Origin: Arcobacter sp. CECT 8985
Lineage (GTDB): Bacteria; Campylobacterota; Campylobacteria; Campylobacterales; Arcobacteraceae
Assembly (NCBI RefSeq): GCF_004116495.1
Contig: NZ_PDKC01000025.1
Location: forward strand, 1 to 43,567
Reading direction: 5' to 3'
Length of the DNA stretch: 43,567 nt
The notes under the pieces are model-generated. The model saw nothing but the letters and a program-made list of their open reading frames with translations. It had not been told where the DNA came from and did no database searches. The position numbers and the translations under genes are program-made. Shown one piece after another: positions 8,672 through 18,001 of this stretch. Each line of letters starts with the position of its first letter. The stretch's first letter is position 1.

Positions 8672-9769
8672 TTAATTGTAATTACTAATAAATCCACCAC
8701 CTAAGCAATAATTACCATCATATAAAACTAGACTTTGTCCTAAAGTTACAGCTCTTTGAGGTTTATCAAATTCTACTATTACTTTATCTTCATTTATTTC
8801 AACTACTGTACAAGCTTGCTTTTGTTGACGATAACGAATTTGTGCCATTAGTTTATCTCCAACTTTAGCAGGCTCTTCAAGTACCCAGTGCATATGACTA
8901 GCTTCTACATTTTTACTCATAAGTAAAGGATGGTTTGTATCTTGAACAACTGTTAAAGTATTATCTTCAATATTCTTTTTAGCAGCATACCATGATTTGT
9001 GAGTGTTATTTTCACCTTCAAGCCCTTTGATCCCACCAAGACCAATACCTTTTCTTTGCCCTAATGTGTAGCAAATAAGTCCTTTGTGTTTTCCTAAAAC
9101 TTTTCCATTTTCATCTATAATATCACCAGGAATCGCTTTTAAATGCTGTGTAATAAATTCATCAAATCTTTGGTTGCCAATAAAACAAATTCCAGTACTA
9201 TCTTTTTTATCACTTACTGGTAGATTATGTTTTCTTGCTATTTCTCTTACTTCTTTTTTAGTTAAATCACCAAGAGGAAACATAGATTGAGATAATTGTT
9301 CACTTGATAATGCATGTAAAAAATAACTTTGGTCTTTTGTATTATCTTTTGGAGTATCTAAAACATAATGGTCGTGATATTTAGCTATTTTTGCATAGTG
9401 TCCAGTAGCAATGAAATCTGCACCCATTTTTTTAGCTTCATTTAAAAATACATTAAATTTAATTTCACGATTACATAAAATATCTGGATTTGGAGTAAGT
9501 CCTTTTTTTAAACCTTCTAAGAATACATCAAATACTTTAGTTCTATACTCTTCAACAAAGTCTTTACCTTTTACTTCAATTCCAATTAATTCACCTACTT
9601 TTTTAGCATCTTCAAATTCTATACGATTAGGGCATTGGCTACCTTTAATTCCATATTCCCAATTTCTCATAAATAGGCCTTGTACTTCATAGCCTTGTTC
9701 TTTTAATAATAATGCAGTAACTGAAGAATCAACACCCCCAGACATACCTACAACTACTTTTTTTTTCAT
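8672..9769 (-). CDS. mnmA: tRNA-specific 2-thiouridylase, paralog 2
   Basis: A second MnmA with 365 residues, of the enterobacterial type in its motifs. The PP-loop SGGVDSS is at residues 10-16. The catalytic cysteines are C99 in TPNPDILCNREIKF and C195 in STGICFIG. GLGGIKGLEG and the C-terminal beta-barrel stretch with PQRAVTLGQSLVLYDG are present. All active-site residues are kept, so both paralogs look functional. Paralog 1 has TPNPCxxC where this one has TPNPDxxC, which suggests different origins rather than a recent duplication. It follows folK by 33 bases and is probably co-transcribed with it. AGAAGGT precedes the ATG. Confidence 0.95.
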   Translation of the reverse strand: MKKKVVVGMSGGVDSSVTALLLKEQGYEVQGLFMRNWEYGIKGSQCPNRIEFEDAKKVGELIGIEVKGKDFVEEYRTKVFDVFLEGLKKGLTPNPDILCNREIKFNVFLNEAKKMGADFIATGHYAKIAKYHDHYVLDTPKDNTKDQSYFLHALSSEQLSQSMFPLGDLTKKEVREIARKHNLPVSDKKDSTGICFIGNQRFDEFITQHLKAIPGDIIDENGKVLGKHKGLICYTLGQRKGIGLGGIKGLEGENNTHKSWYAAKKNIEDNTLTVVQDTNHPLLMSKNVEASHMHWVLEEPAKVGDKLMAQIRYRQQKQACTVVEINEDKVIVEFDKPQRAVTLGQSLVLYDGNYCLGGGFISNYN

Positions 9770-9802
9770 TATGTACCTTCTTTAAAATAATTGAACATTA
9801 TT

Positions 9803-10318
9803 TTATTTATTTATAACTATGTTCTTTTTTGTTTTGTAATTTTTTATATATTTTAAAGGAATAATCACTGATTCTCTATTTGCCCAATCTTTGTGAGGAA
9901 TAATAAGTTTTTGGGTATTAATTTTTTTATTATCAAAGAAAATAATATCAATATCCAAGGTTCTAGGCGCATCTTGAAAGGATCGCTTTCTTCCCAATCT
10001 ATTTTCTAATCTTTGCATATTTTTCAAAAAATCATTTGGCGATAGATTAGATTTAATCACAATTATACCATTTAAAAAGTCATTTTGATTTAAAAAACCA
10101 AATGGAGGATTTAAAAGTAGGGGAGATGTCATAAGTATATCAAATCTTAGATCTTCTTTTAAATATAAGAATAACTTATCAAATCTGCTTTTAACATTTC
10201 CTATATTTCCCCCAATACCAATAGTAACAAGATATTTTTTGTTTGAATTAATTTTTGAAGTGTATGGAAAATTACTTGTAAAAAAAAGTGTTAATTTATC
10301 ATCTAATTTTTTTAGCAT
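9803..10318 (-). CDS. folK: 2-amino-4-hydroxy-6-hydroxymethyldihydropteridine pyrophosphokinase (HPPK)
   Basis: This enzyme transfers pyrophosphate from ATP to the pterin in folate synthesis. An ORF is open to 10354, but I place the start at 10318, where AGGAG lies four bases before the ATG; this gives 171 residues. Motifs are the N-terminal GIGGNIGN, NPPFGFLNQNDFLNGI, LGRKRSFQDAPRTLDIDI with the metal-binding DID pair, and IPHKDWANRESVIIPL. The first 30 residues before the HPPK core are an extension of unknown role. In C. jejuni and H. pylori, as I recall, folK lies beside flhF and near aroQ; here the flagellar genes are absent and mnmA follows. Confidence 0.92.
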   Translation of the reverse strand: MLKKLDDKLTLFFTSNFPYTSKINSNKKYLVTIGIGGNIGNVKSRFDKLFLYLKEDLRFDILMTSPLLLNPPFGFLNQNDFLNGIIVIKSNLSPNDFLKNMQRLENRLGRKRSFQDAPRTLDIDIIFFDNKKINTQKLIIPHKDWANRESVIIPLKYIKNYKTKKNIVINK

Positions 10319-10374
10319 TTTGCTCCTAAATATAAAATTGAGTAAAAAAGTCAAGTTTAAAAAAAACTTAACTT

Positions 10375-11400
10375 TTATAAAATTACTGCTTTTCCATTTA
10401 TCATTGCAACTGTATCTTCAATTCTAATTCCAAATTCATTTGGAAGATAAATACCTGGTTCAATTGTAAAAACCATATTATCTTCAATTATTACATCAGA
10501 TTTAGCACTTATAAAAGGAAATTCATGGATATCCAACCCAACCCCATGACCTGTACTATGCACAAAATATTTGCCATAACCTGCTTTTGTAATAATATCT
10601 CTTGTAAGAGCATCAATTTGTGATGCTTTCATTCCTGAACGTGCATTATTAATCGCATTAAGTTGAGCTTTATAAACTAAATCATAAATTTTTTGATGTT
10701 TTTTGTTTTTAAATTTTTGCTCTCTTTTAAAAGAGAATTTTTCAAAGTTTACATTAGAAGTACAAGTTCTATCAGAACAATATCTTTTATATTTTATTCC
10801 CGCATCAACTAAAAGTAAATCATTTAATTTTAGTTTTTTCTTTGTTGGTAAAGCATGAGGCTTTGCAGCATTTTCATTTATTGCCACAATTGGTTCAAAA
10901 CTTAAGTTATATTTTCCCACTTGACTCATCTTTTCAACTGCTTTAAAATATAAAAGTTGTTCTTTTTGATTAAATCCATTTTTTCTTATATATTTGGCTA
11001 AAGATTTAAAACCATCTCTTCCTAATTTTGCAGCTTTACTTAATATTGCAATTTCATCATCTGTTTTGATAATTCTTTTTTGTTTTGAAAAATTTAGTTT
11101 TTCAATAAAATCAATATCTAAGTCTTCGATTAGTTTTTTATATGCATGGTATGTAAAATCACTTGGATCAAAAGTTAGTTTTTTTATTTTACTATCTTTT
11201 AAAAGTTCTTTTGTAGTTTTTATCAAATCACTTGATTCTATGATAGAACAACTCTTTGCATACTCTTTTGCTTCTAAAACATATCTAGCATCCGTAAGAA
11301 AAAAGTTCTCACTTCCTAACTTGATAAATATCACATTATCACAAGAAAATCCACATTCATAATAGATTGCATTTTCATTTTGTAGTATATAGTTTTCCAT
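10375..11400 (-). CDS. M24-family aminopeptidase (Xaa-Pro peptidase type)
   Basis: A cytosolic two-metal peptidase of 341 residues that probably cleaves N-terminal residues before proline. The creatinase-like N-terminal domain covers about residues 1-115, and the pita-bread catalytic domain follows. All metal ligands are visible: Asp in LLVDAGIKY, Asp in CSDRTCT, His in [12 protein letters not shown], Glu in FTIEPGIYL and Glu in IRIEDTV. It stops 57 bases before the folK start, so the two may share an mRNA. H. pylori has a similar gene between folK and aroQ, as I recall, which supports orthology. It could also be called pepP or pepQ; substrate preference is not readable. Confidence 0.88.
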   Translation of the reverse strand: MENYILQNENAIYYECGFSCDNVIFIKLGSENFFLTDARYVLEAKEYAKSCSIIESSDLIKTTKELLKDSKIKKLTFDPSDFTYHAYKKLIEDLDIDFIEKLNFSKQKRIIKTDDEIAILSKAAKLGRDGFKSLAKYIRKNGFNQKEQLLYFKAVEKMSQVGKYNLSFEPIVAINENAAKPHALPTKKKLKLNDLLLVDAGIKYKRYCSDRTCTSNVNFEKFSFKREQKFKNKKHQKIYDLVYKAQLNAINNARSGMKASQIDALTRDIITKAGYGKYFVHSTGHGVGLDIHEFPFISAKSDVIIEDNMVFTIEPGIYLPNEFGIRIEDTVAMINGKAVIL

Positions 11401-11429
11401 AACTCATCTTTCATTAACAAAAATTTTAA

Positions 11430-11435
11430 TATAAT
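11430..11435 (+). promoter_or_regulatory. -10 element of the aroQ operon
   Basis: TATAAT lies 31 bases before the aroQ start, in the 66-base gap between divergent genes. AAAAGGAAA serves as the ribosome site. Confidence 0.5.
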
Positions 11436-11466
11436 CTTATCAAAAATTTATAAAAGGAAATATAAT

Positions 11467-11940
11467 ATGAAAATTGCAGTTATCCAAGGTCCAAATTTAA
11501 ATATGTTAGGTATTAGAGAAAAACATATTTATGGTCCTATGTCATTAGAACAAATTCATGAACAAATGAAAGCTAGTGCAGAGCAAAATAATGTAGAATT
11601 AGAATTTTTTCAATCAAATTTAGAAGGTGAAATAGTAGATAGAATTCAAGAATGTTTAGGTGAAGTTGAAGGTATTATTATAAACCCAGCAGCATATTCT
11701 CATACATCAATTGCAATTAAAGATGCACTAAGTGCAGTAAATCTTCCTGTAGTTGAAGTTCATATCTCAAATATCTATAAAAGAGAAGAATTTAGACAAA
11801 AATCAATTACTGCAAGTGCAAGTACTGGTGTAATTTCTGGATTTGGTCCATTTGGATATCATTTAGGATTAATTTCATTAATGCAAATGATTACAGAAAT
11901 TAAAGCTGTACAAGAAGCAAATGATTCAAAAGAACAATAA
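11467..11940 (+). CDS. aroQ: Type II 3-dehydroquinate dehydratase
   Basis: This shikimate-pathway enzyme removes water from 3-dehydroquinate, acting as a dodecamer in the cytosol. It has 157 residues, the usual length. Motifs include the [11 protein letters not shown] start with the flexible active-site loop (IREKHIYG, catalytic Tyr), [12 protein letters not shown], and [14 protein letters not shown] with the catalytic His. It begins a three-gene operon with the amidohydrolase (5 bases on) and sppA, an order that also occurs in C. jejuni as I recall. Confidence 0.97.
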   Translation: MKIAVIQGPNLNMLGIREKHIYGPMSLEQIHEQMKASAEQNNVELEFFQSNLEGEIVDRIQECLGEVEGIIINPAAYSHTSIAIKDALSAVNLPVVEVHISNIYKREEFRQKSITASASTGVISGFGPFGYHLGLISLMQMITEIKAVQEANDSKEQ

Positions 11941-11945
11941 TTGTA

Positions 11946-13169
11946 ATGAAATCAATTAGTGCAAAGTGGGTTTTTACCTGCGATGAAAACAATAGTATCA
12001 TTGAAAATGGTGCTATTGTTTACGATAAAAAAATTATAGATATAGATACTTTAGAAAATATTCAAAAAAAATATCCAAATTTAGAAACTACTATTCTTGA
12101 AGATAATTCAGTTTTGATGCCTGGTCTTATAAATACTCATGTTCACTTAGAGTTTAGTTCAAACTCTACAACTTTAAAGTATGGAAATTTTATGTTATGG
12201 CTTAATTCAGTAATTGCTTCAAGAGATGAACTTATAAATAAAGCTACTAAAAAATTAATTTTAAAAAAATTAGATAAAATGAAAAAAAGTGGTACTACAA
12301 CAATTGGTGCAATATCATCATATGGTTTTGATATGGAAGCTTGTTTAGAATCACCAATAAATACAGTATTTTTTAATGAAGTAATAGGAAGTCGTCCTGA
12401 TATGATAGATACTTTATTTACTGATTTTAAATCAAGATTAGAAAAATCAAAAAAAAATAAAAATGAGAGTTTTTATCCTGCGATTGCAATACATTCTCCA
12501 TATTCAGTTCATCCTATTTTAATAAAAGAGACATTAATCATTGCAAAAGAAGAAAATTTACCTGTTAGTGCACACTTTTTAGAATCAGTTGAAGAGTATG
12601 ACTGGTTACATAAAGATGAGGGTGGATTTACCGAGTTTTTCAAAAACTTTTTAGGTCAAGAGAAAGCTGTTACAAAACCTATGAATTTTTTAAATCAATT
12701 TGATGGAATTTCAAATCTTTCATTCACTCACTGTGTGGAAGCAAGTGATGATGATTTATCAAAAATTAAAAGTTTAAATGCAGTAATAAATCATTGTGTT
12801 ACTTCAAATAGACTTTTAAATAATACAAAATTAGATTTATCTAGAATAAATGAAGCTGATTTTGCAATAGGAACTGATGGTTTGAGTTCAAATAATTCTT
12901 TATCAATGTTTGATGAAATGAGAAATGTTTTGATGATGCATAGTGATTTTGAAATAAATAGTTTTGCAAAGAAAATCTTAAAAGCTTCAACTGTAAATGC
13001 AGCTAGAGCATTGGGCTTAAATAAAGGAATTTTAGCAAAACAAAAAGATTCAGATATTATAGCAATTAATCTACCTGATGAGTTAGCTCACAAACAAGAT
13101 TTGGCAACACATATTATCTTACATACTAAGTATGTGAAAAAAACAATAATAGGAGGGAAAGATGTTTAA
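11946..13169 (+). CDS. Metal-dependent amidohydrolase, likely 6-aminodeoxyfutalosine deaminase type
   Basis: A 407-residue member of the cytosine/adenosine deaminase-like amidohydrolases. The metal site is visible: HxH in INTHVHLEF, His in AIHSPYSVHP, HFLES with the Glu, THCVEASDDD and the Asp in GTDGLSSNN. The LPDELA and THIILH C-terminal stretch belongs to the small beta domain. The related Nitratiruptor enzyme is, to my knowledge, a 6-aminodeoxyfutalosine deaminase in the futalosine route to menaquinone, and Campylobacterota use that route, so the same role is likely here. No other menaquinone gene is nearby. It overlaps sppA by eight bases. Confidence 0.75.
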   Translation: MKSISAKWVFTCDENNSIIENGAIVYDKKIIDIDTLENIQKKYPNLETTILEDNSVLMPGLINTHVHLEFSSNSTTLKYGNFMLWLNSVIASRDELINKATKKLILKKLDKMKKSGTTTIGAISSYGFDMEACLESPINTVFFNEVIGSRPDMIDTLFTDFKSRLEKSKKNKNESFYPAIAIHSPYSVHPILIKETLIIAKEENLPVSAHFLESVEEYDWLHKDEGGFTEFFKNFLGQEKAVTKPMNFLNQFDGISNLSFTHCVEASDDDLSKIKSLNAVINHCVTSNRLLNNTKLDLSRINEADFAIGTDGLSSNNSLSMFDEMRNVLMMHSDFEINSFAKKILKASTVNAARALGLNKGILAKQKDSDIIAINLPDELAHKQDLATHIILHTKYVKKTIIGGKDV

Positions 13170-14052
13170 TTTCCTTAAGACTTTATTTTCACCAATCATT
13201 GCAATTTTAGATTTTATAACTAAATATTTTAAAACAATTGTATTTTTAACAATTATGTATTTTGTAATAGTTAGTGGTTCAAATAATGAAATTTCTACTT
13301 TTGAACAAAATCATGCAAATTTACAAAAAATCGAGTTAACAGGACCAATTGTTAGTTCACAAACAATATTAGAACAGATAGATAAAGCTAGAAAAGATCC
13401 AAATATTAAAGGTGTTTTGCTTGAAGTAAATTCACCAGGTGGTGCAGTTGCTCCTTCAGTTGAGATTGCATATGCAATAAAAAGATTAAGAGATACTAAG
13501 CCAGTTGTAGCTTATGCAAGTGGAATAATGGCTAGTGGAAGTTATTACTCTTCTATTTGGGCAAATAAGATTATTGCAAATCCAGGAAGTATGGTTGGTT
13601 CAATTGGTGTTATTTTTCAAGGTGCTAATGTTGAAGAGTTAATGAATAAAATTGGAATAAAAGCACAAACCATAAAAGTAGGGAAATATAAAGAAGTAGG
13701 AACTCCTACAAGAAAATGGTCTACTTATGAAAAAGAAGAATTAGAAAAAGTAATAAATGATACTTATGATATGTTTGTATCAGATGTTGCAAAAGCAAGA
13801 AATCTTAAAAAATCTAATTCAAAAGATTTTGCCGATGCACATATTTTCACTGCAAGACAGGCAAAAGATGTAAAATTGATTGATGAGGTAGGTACTATTT
13901 ATACTGCAAAAGCACAATTAATTAAATTATCAAAAGTTATTGTTCCTGTTTGGAAAAAAGAAGATAAGATTAATAAATTTATAGATAAATTTATTAATGA
14001 AGCAGTAACTCATTTTTCAATGAGATTTATGGATGGATTAAAAGCTTATTAA
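13162..14052 (+). CDS. sppA: Signal peptide peptidase SppA
   Basis: A membrane serine protease that degrades leftover signal peptides. It has 296 residues, the short single-domain form. An N-terminal membrane anchor covers about residues 22-38. The S49 motifs are EVNSPGGAVAPS and SGIMASGSYY, with the likely nucleophile Ser125, and GKYKEVGTPTRKW with the likely base Lys177. It overlaps the amidohydrolase gene by eight bases, so translation is probably coupled. A clear terminator follows. Confidence 0.93.
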   Translation: MFNFLKTLFSPIIAILDFITKYFKTIVFLTIMYFVIVSGSNNEISTFEQNHANLQKIELTGPIVSSQTILEQIDKARKDPNIKGVLLEVNSPGGAVAPSVEIAYAIKRLRDTKPVVAYASGIMASGSYYSSIWANKIIANPGSMVGSIGVIFQGANVEELMNKIGIKAQTIKVGKYKEVGTPTRKWSTYEKEELEKVINDTYDMFVSDVAKARNLKKSNSKDFADAHIFTARQAKDVKLIDEVGTIYTAKAQLIKLSKVIVPVWKKEDKINKFIDKFINEAVTHFSMRFMDGLKAY

Positions 14053-14082
14053 AAGTTATAATCTTTAATTTTACTGTAATTT

Positions 14083-14115
14083 AAAAGAGTACTTAAAAAA
14101 AAGTACTCTTTTTTT
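14083..14115 (+). terminator. Intrinsic terminator of the aroQ-sppA operon
   Basis: AAAAGAGTACTT, a six-base A loop and AAGTACTCTTTT form a 12-bp stem followed by a run of T. Confidence 0.88.
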
Positions 14116-14247
14116 ATATATTATGATATACTTCTTCAATCAATAAGTAAATAATCTACGTTATTCTTCGTTTTAATTATAATTAATTTCTTAATTAGCC
14201 TAGCATATCAACATTTTAAATTACTGATACTTATTAAAAGGTAATTA

Positions 14248-15501
14248 ATGTCATTTTCACATTTAGGATTAAATCCTAATATTTTAAAAGCAATAAAAGA
14301 GCAAGGATATACAACTCCTACTGCTATTCAAAAACAAGCTATTCCGATCGTTTTAGAAAAAAACGATATATTAGCAGCAGCACAAACAGGTACTGGTAAA
14401 ACAGCCGCATTTACACTTCCATTATTAGAAATAATGAGTGTTAAAAAAAATAAAAAAGAGCAAAAGCCTTATATTAAAGCTCTTATTTTAACTCCAACAA
14501 GAGAATTAGCTTCTCAAGTTTGCGAAAACATACAATCATATTGTAAATATCTTCCTTTTAAATCTACGGTTATTTTCGGTGGAGTTGGAATTAATCCACA
14601 AAAAGCAGCTTTAAGAAAAGGTGTTGATATTGTAATAGCAACTCCAGGAAGATTGCTTGATCATATTTCTCAAAAAACTATAGATTTATCAAGAGTTGAC
14701 TTTTTAGTTCTTGATGAAGCTGATAGAATGCTTGATATGGGTTTTATCAATGATATAAAAAAAGTTATGAGTTATATTCCACAAAAAAGACAAACACTTC
14801 TTTTTTCTGCAACATTTTCACAAGAAATTAAAAAATTATCACAATCTTTTTTAACTAATCCAAAACTTGTAGAAGTTCAAAGAAGTAATACTTTAACAAA
14901 ACAAGTTTCACAATTTGTTTATTATGTAAAAAAAGATACAAAAAGAAATTTATTAGTTTCTTTGTTACATAAAGAGAAATGGAATCAAGTTTTAGTTTTT
15001 ACTAGAACTAAACATGGTGCAAATAAACTATGTGAATTTTTAAATAGAAATGGTATAACATCACTTGCAATTCATGGTGGCAAATCTCAAGGTGCAAGAA
15101 CAACAGCTTTAAAAGATTTTAAAGATAAAAAAATAAAAATTTTAGTTGCAACTGATATTGCTGCACGTGGATTAGATATCGAATTACTTCCCCATGTAAT
15201 AAACTTTGAATTGCCAAATGTTCCTGAGGATTATGTTCATAGAATAGGAAGAACAGGAAGAGCAGGGAATATTGGTGAAGCAATTTCTTTAGTTTGTGAT
15301 GAAGAATTTTTATTTTTAAAAGATATAGAAAAACTTACAAAAACAAATATTCCTGTCAAAACAGTTGAAGGTTTTACAATCGCTAAATTAAAACATGTAG
15401 GAAAAAAATCTACTTCAACTTCTAATTCAAGAAGAAAAAATAATAAAAGCGATTCAAATAATAGTAGAAGTAATTCTAGAAAAAGAACTCAAAGAGTTTA
15501 A
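14248..15501 (+). CDS. rhlE: DEAD-box RNA helicase, RhlE type
   Basis: An ATP-dependent RNA helicase of 417 residues that acts in RNA folding, decay or ribosome assembly. All motifs are present in order: the Q motif with [11 protein letters not shown], motif [30 protein letters not shown] in [16 protein letters not shown] in LFSATF, then [11 protein letters not shown] and [10 protein letters not shown] in the second domain. The tail from about residue 385 is rich in Ser, Asn, Arg and Lys, as in RhlE-type helicases, and would bind RNA. The 195-base upstream gap holds the previous terminator and an AT-rich leader that could fold, consistent with cold-shock control, but this is not shown. Confidence 0.93.
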   Translation: MSFSHLGLNPNILKAIKEQGYTTPTAIQKQAIPIVLEKNDILAAAQTGTGKTAAFTLPLLEIMSVKKNKKEQKPYIKALILTPTRELASQVCENIQSYCKYLPFKSTVIFGGVGINPQKAALRKGVDIVIATPGRLLDHISQKTIDLSRVDFLVLDEADRMLDMGFINDIKKVMSYIPQKRQTLLFSATFSQEIKKLSQSFLTNPKLVEVQRSNTLTKQVSQFVYYVKKDTKRNLLVSLLHKEKWNQVLVFTRTKHGANKLCEFLNRNGITSLAIHGGKSQGARTTALKDFKDKKIKILVATDIAARGLDIELLPHVINFELPNVPEDYVHRIGRTGRAGNIGEAISLVCDEEFLFLKDIEKLTKTNIPVKTVEGFTIAKLKHVGKKSTSTSNSRRKNNKSDSNNSRSNSRKRTQRV

Positions 15502-15530
15502 AAGTATAAATTATTAGTCTATTAGAAGTC

Positions 15531-15559
15531 AAAAGATAAGAGTATAACTCTTATCTTTT
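15531..15559. terminator. Bidirectional terminator between rhlE and ackA
   Basis: AAAAGATAAGAGT, ATA loop, ACTCTTATCTTTT: a perfect 13-bp stem between converging genes, with T-runs on both strands. Confidence 0.9.
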
Positions 15560-15560
15560 T

Positions 15561-16763
15561 TTATTTTTCAAGTCCTGAAACAATTTTATATGTATCATTT
15601 GCAATAACGAACTCTTCATTTGTAGGAATAACAAAAATTCTAGCATTAGAACTATTTGTTGCAATATCTCTAGCTTCAGTTTTTCTTTTGTTATTTTTAG
15701 TAGGGTCAATTATTAATCCCATACCATCAAGACCAGCACATACGATTTCTCTAATTAAAGCTGAATTTTCTCCAATTCCACCTGTGAAACATAATGCATC
15801 AATTCCATCAAGTGCAGCAACATATGAACCAACATATTTTTTGATATTGTATGCAACCATTTCAACTGCTAATCTACATTTGTCATCACCTTCTTGCATT
15901 CCATCAAGTACTTCTCTTAAATCTGAAGATTTACCAGAAATTCCTAAAATACCAGATTTTTTATTCATAATATCTAAAGTTTCATTTATTGAAAGTCCTT
16001 CTTGACTCATCATAAATGAAATTGCACCTGCACCAACATCACCAGCTCTTGTTCCCATCATTAAACCTTGAACAGGAGTAAGACCCATAGATGTATCAAT
16101 ACATTTACCATTTAATACAGCACTTACAGAAGATCCATTACCTAAATGACAAACTATAATTCTTGTATTTCTTTTTTTATCAAGCATATTTCTAGCTTCA
16201 TTTGATACAAAAAAGTGAGAAGTTCCATGAAAACCATATTTTCTTATACCATGTTTTGTATATTGGTCAAATGGAAGTGCATACATATATGCATAATCAG
16301 GCATTGTTTGATGAAAAGCAGTATCAAATACAGCAACATTTGGTTTACCTGGCATAAGCTCTTGGCAAATTTCCATTCCCATAATATTTGCTGGATTATG
16401 TAAAGGTGCAAGGGGAATAAGTTTTTTCATAGTCTCAATTACTTTTTCTGTAACAATTACAGAAGAAGCAAATTCTTCACCTCCATGTACTGCTCTATGT
16501 CCAATAGCTTCAATATCATCAATAGAATCAATTACTTTACCTTCTCCATCTGTTAAAGTTCTAAGAACAAGTTCAATTGCTTCTTTATGTGTAGGCATTG
16601 AAACATCAATTTTTAATTTTTGTCCATCACCAAATTCATGTTTTAAAACACCATCAATTCCAATTCTTTCACAGATACCTACTGCTAATACTTTTTTTGT
16701 AACTGGATTCATTAATTGGTATTTTAATGAAGAACTCCCTGCATTTAATATAAAAATATTCAT
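15561..16763 (-). CDS. ackA: Acetate kinase, paralog 1 (in operon with pta)
   Basis: It interconverts acetyl phosphate plus ADP and acetate plus ATP. It has 400 residues. The catalytic motifs are NAGSSSLKYQLM, GHRAVHGGE, FDTAFHQTMP, HLGNGSS and the C-terminal NEEFVIA. One variant stands out: the arginine loop reads GTRAGDVGAGA where the usual form is GTRSGDLDPA, and the late motif is FTGGIGEN rather than FTAGxGEN. The key Arg and Asp remain, so activity is expected, but phosphate or substrate preference may differ from paralog 2. It follows pta by 22 bases in one operon, driven by the TGCTA-repeat promoter upstream of pta. Confidence 0.95.
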   Translation of the reverse strand: MNIFILNAGSSSLKYQLMNPVTKKVLAVGICERIGIDGVLKHEFGDGQKLKIDVSMPTHKEAIELVLRTLTDGEGKVIDSIDDIEAIGHRAVHGGEEFASSVIVTEKVIETMKKLIPLAPLHNPANIMGMEICQELMPGKPNVAVFDTAFHQTMPDYAYMYALPFDQYTKHGIRKYGFHGTSHFFVSNEARNMLDKKRNTRIIVCHLGNGSSVSAVLNGKCIDTSMGLTPVQGLMMGTRAGDVGAGAISFMMSQEGLSINETLDIMNKKSGILGISGKSSDLREVLDGMQEGDDKCRLAVEMVAYNIKKYVGSYVAALDGIDALCFTGGIGENSALIREIVCAGLDGMGLIIDPTKNNKRKTEARDIATNSSNARIFVIPTNEEFVIANDTYKIVSGLEK

Positions 16764-16785
16764 TATTATCTCCTCCCCTTATTTT

Positions 16786-17784
16786 TTAATCTTCTACTTG
16801 AGTTGCTGTAATAGCTACTAAATTTGCAATATCTTCTACTGAACACCCTCTTGAAAGGTCATTTACTGGTTTTGCAAGTCCTTGAACAATTGGTCCATGC
16901 GCATCTGCTTTTGCAAATCTTTGAACTAATTTATATCCAATATTTCCAGACTGTAGGTCAGGGAATACTAAAATATTTGCATTTCCTGCAACACTACTTT
17001 TTGGAGCTTTTTTCTCTCCAATTGAAGGAATAATTGCTGCATCTGCTTGCATTTCTCCATCAAATTTAAAATCTACATTTCTACTTTTTAATATTTCAAC
17101 TGCTTCTTGTACTTTTGAAACAAGTGGATGTTTAGCACTTCCCATTGTAGAAAAAGATAACATAGCAACTCTTGGATCAAGTCCAACTACATTTTTTGCA
17201 GTTGCAGCTGTACTTGATGCAATATCAGCTAATTGTTCAGATGTAGGATCTGGTAAAACCGCACAGTCTGCAAATAATATTAAACCATTATCCCCAAATT
17301 CTGTGTCTATTGTTTCCATAACAAAAGTTGATGAAACTGTATTAATTCCAGGTGCTGTTTTAATAACTTGTATAGCAGCTCTTAAAACATCTGCAGTTGG
17401 TGAATTTGAACCAGCAACTAATCCATCTGCATCTTTAAGTCTTACCATCATACAACCAAAGAATCTTGGTTCAGTTGTCATGATTTTTATAGCTTCCTCT
17501 TTTGATAAGCCCTTTGATTTTCTTAATTCAACTAATTCATCTACATATCTATCAATATTATTAAATTTTGTCGGGTCAATTATTCTTGCACCATCAATAT
17601 TTGCTTCGCACTTCAGTGCATCTTGTTTGATAGTATCTTCATTACCTATTAGGATAATATTTGCTGTTTTATCTTCTAAAACTTGTTGTGCTGCTTTTAA
17701 AACTCTTTCATCTTCCGATTCGGGAAGGACAATAGTTCTAAGCTTTTCTCTAGCATTATTTTTAATACTATTAATTAAACTCAT
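16786..17784 (-). CDS. pta: Phosphate acetyltransferase
   Basis: It converts acetyl-CoA and phosphate to acetyl phosphate and CoA, reversibly; with AckA it forms the acetate overflow or low-affinity acetate activation route. It has 332 residues, the short catalytic-only form without the N-terminal DRTGG and P-loop-like domains of the E. coli enzyme. Motifs are VLPESEDERVLKAA, GLVAGSNSPTADVLRAA, SSTFVME, FADCAVLPDPT and LVFPDLQSGNIGYKL. It is the first gene of pta-ackA. The promoter region contains TGCTA-N6-TGCTA and TATAAT (17815-17847). Confidence 0.96.
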   Translation of the reverse strand: MSLINSIKNNAREKLRTIVLPESEDERVLKAAQQVLEDKTANIILIGNEDTIKQDALKCEANIDGARIIDPTKFNNIDRYVDELVELRKSKGLSKEEAIKIMTTEPRFFGCMMVRLKDADGLVAGSNSPTADVLRAAIQVIKTAPGINTVSSTFVMETIDTEFGDNGLILFADCAVLPDPTSEQLADIASSTAATAKNVVGLDPRVAMLSFSTMGSAKHPLVSKVQEAVEILKSRNVDFKFDGEMQADAAIIPSIGEKKAPKSSVAGNANILVFPDLQSGNIGYKLVQRFAKADAHGPIVQGLAKPVNDLSRGCSVEDIANLVAITATQVED

Positions 17785-17814
17785 TTATATATCCTTTGTT
17801 TATATTCTTTAAAA

Positions 17815-17847
17815 ATTATAGAAGATTAGTATAGCATTTATGTAGCA
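17815..17847 (-). promoter_or_regulatory. Promoter of pta-ackA with 11-base-period direct repeat
   Basis: On the coding strand the order is TGCTA, six bases, TGCTA, eleven bases, TATAAT. The repeats (plus-strand TAGCA at 17832-17836 and 17843-17847) sit where a -35 box would be, the position of OmpR/PhoB-type activators. The same arrangement occurs before yjcH-actP and before the DUF4212-symporter operon. Confidence 0.7.
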
Positions 17848-17964
17848 ATAAGGGTAGATTTGGAAAAAAAATTTATACAAAATATAATAAAATGTATGAT
17901 TTATGTACAAATAGTAATAAATGTATAAAAGTTGTGTGGTTTTGAAACGATAAGAAAAAAATGG

Positions 17965-18001
17965 AATTTACTCAGCAAAAATTAAGTTTGCTGAGTAAAT
18001 T
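17965..18001 (-). terminator. Intrinsic terminator of ackA paralog 2
   Basis: AATTTACTCAGCAAA and TTTGCTGAGTAAATT form a perfect 15-bp stem with a seven-base loop; on the minus strand CCATTTTTTTC follows. It directly follows the ackA stop and separates it from pta. Confidence 0.9.
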
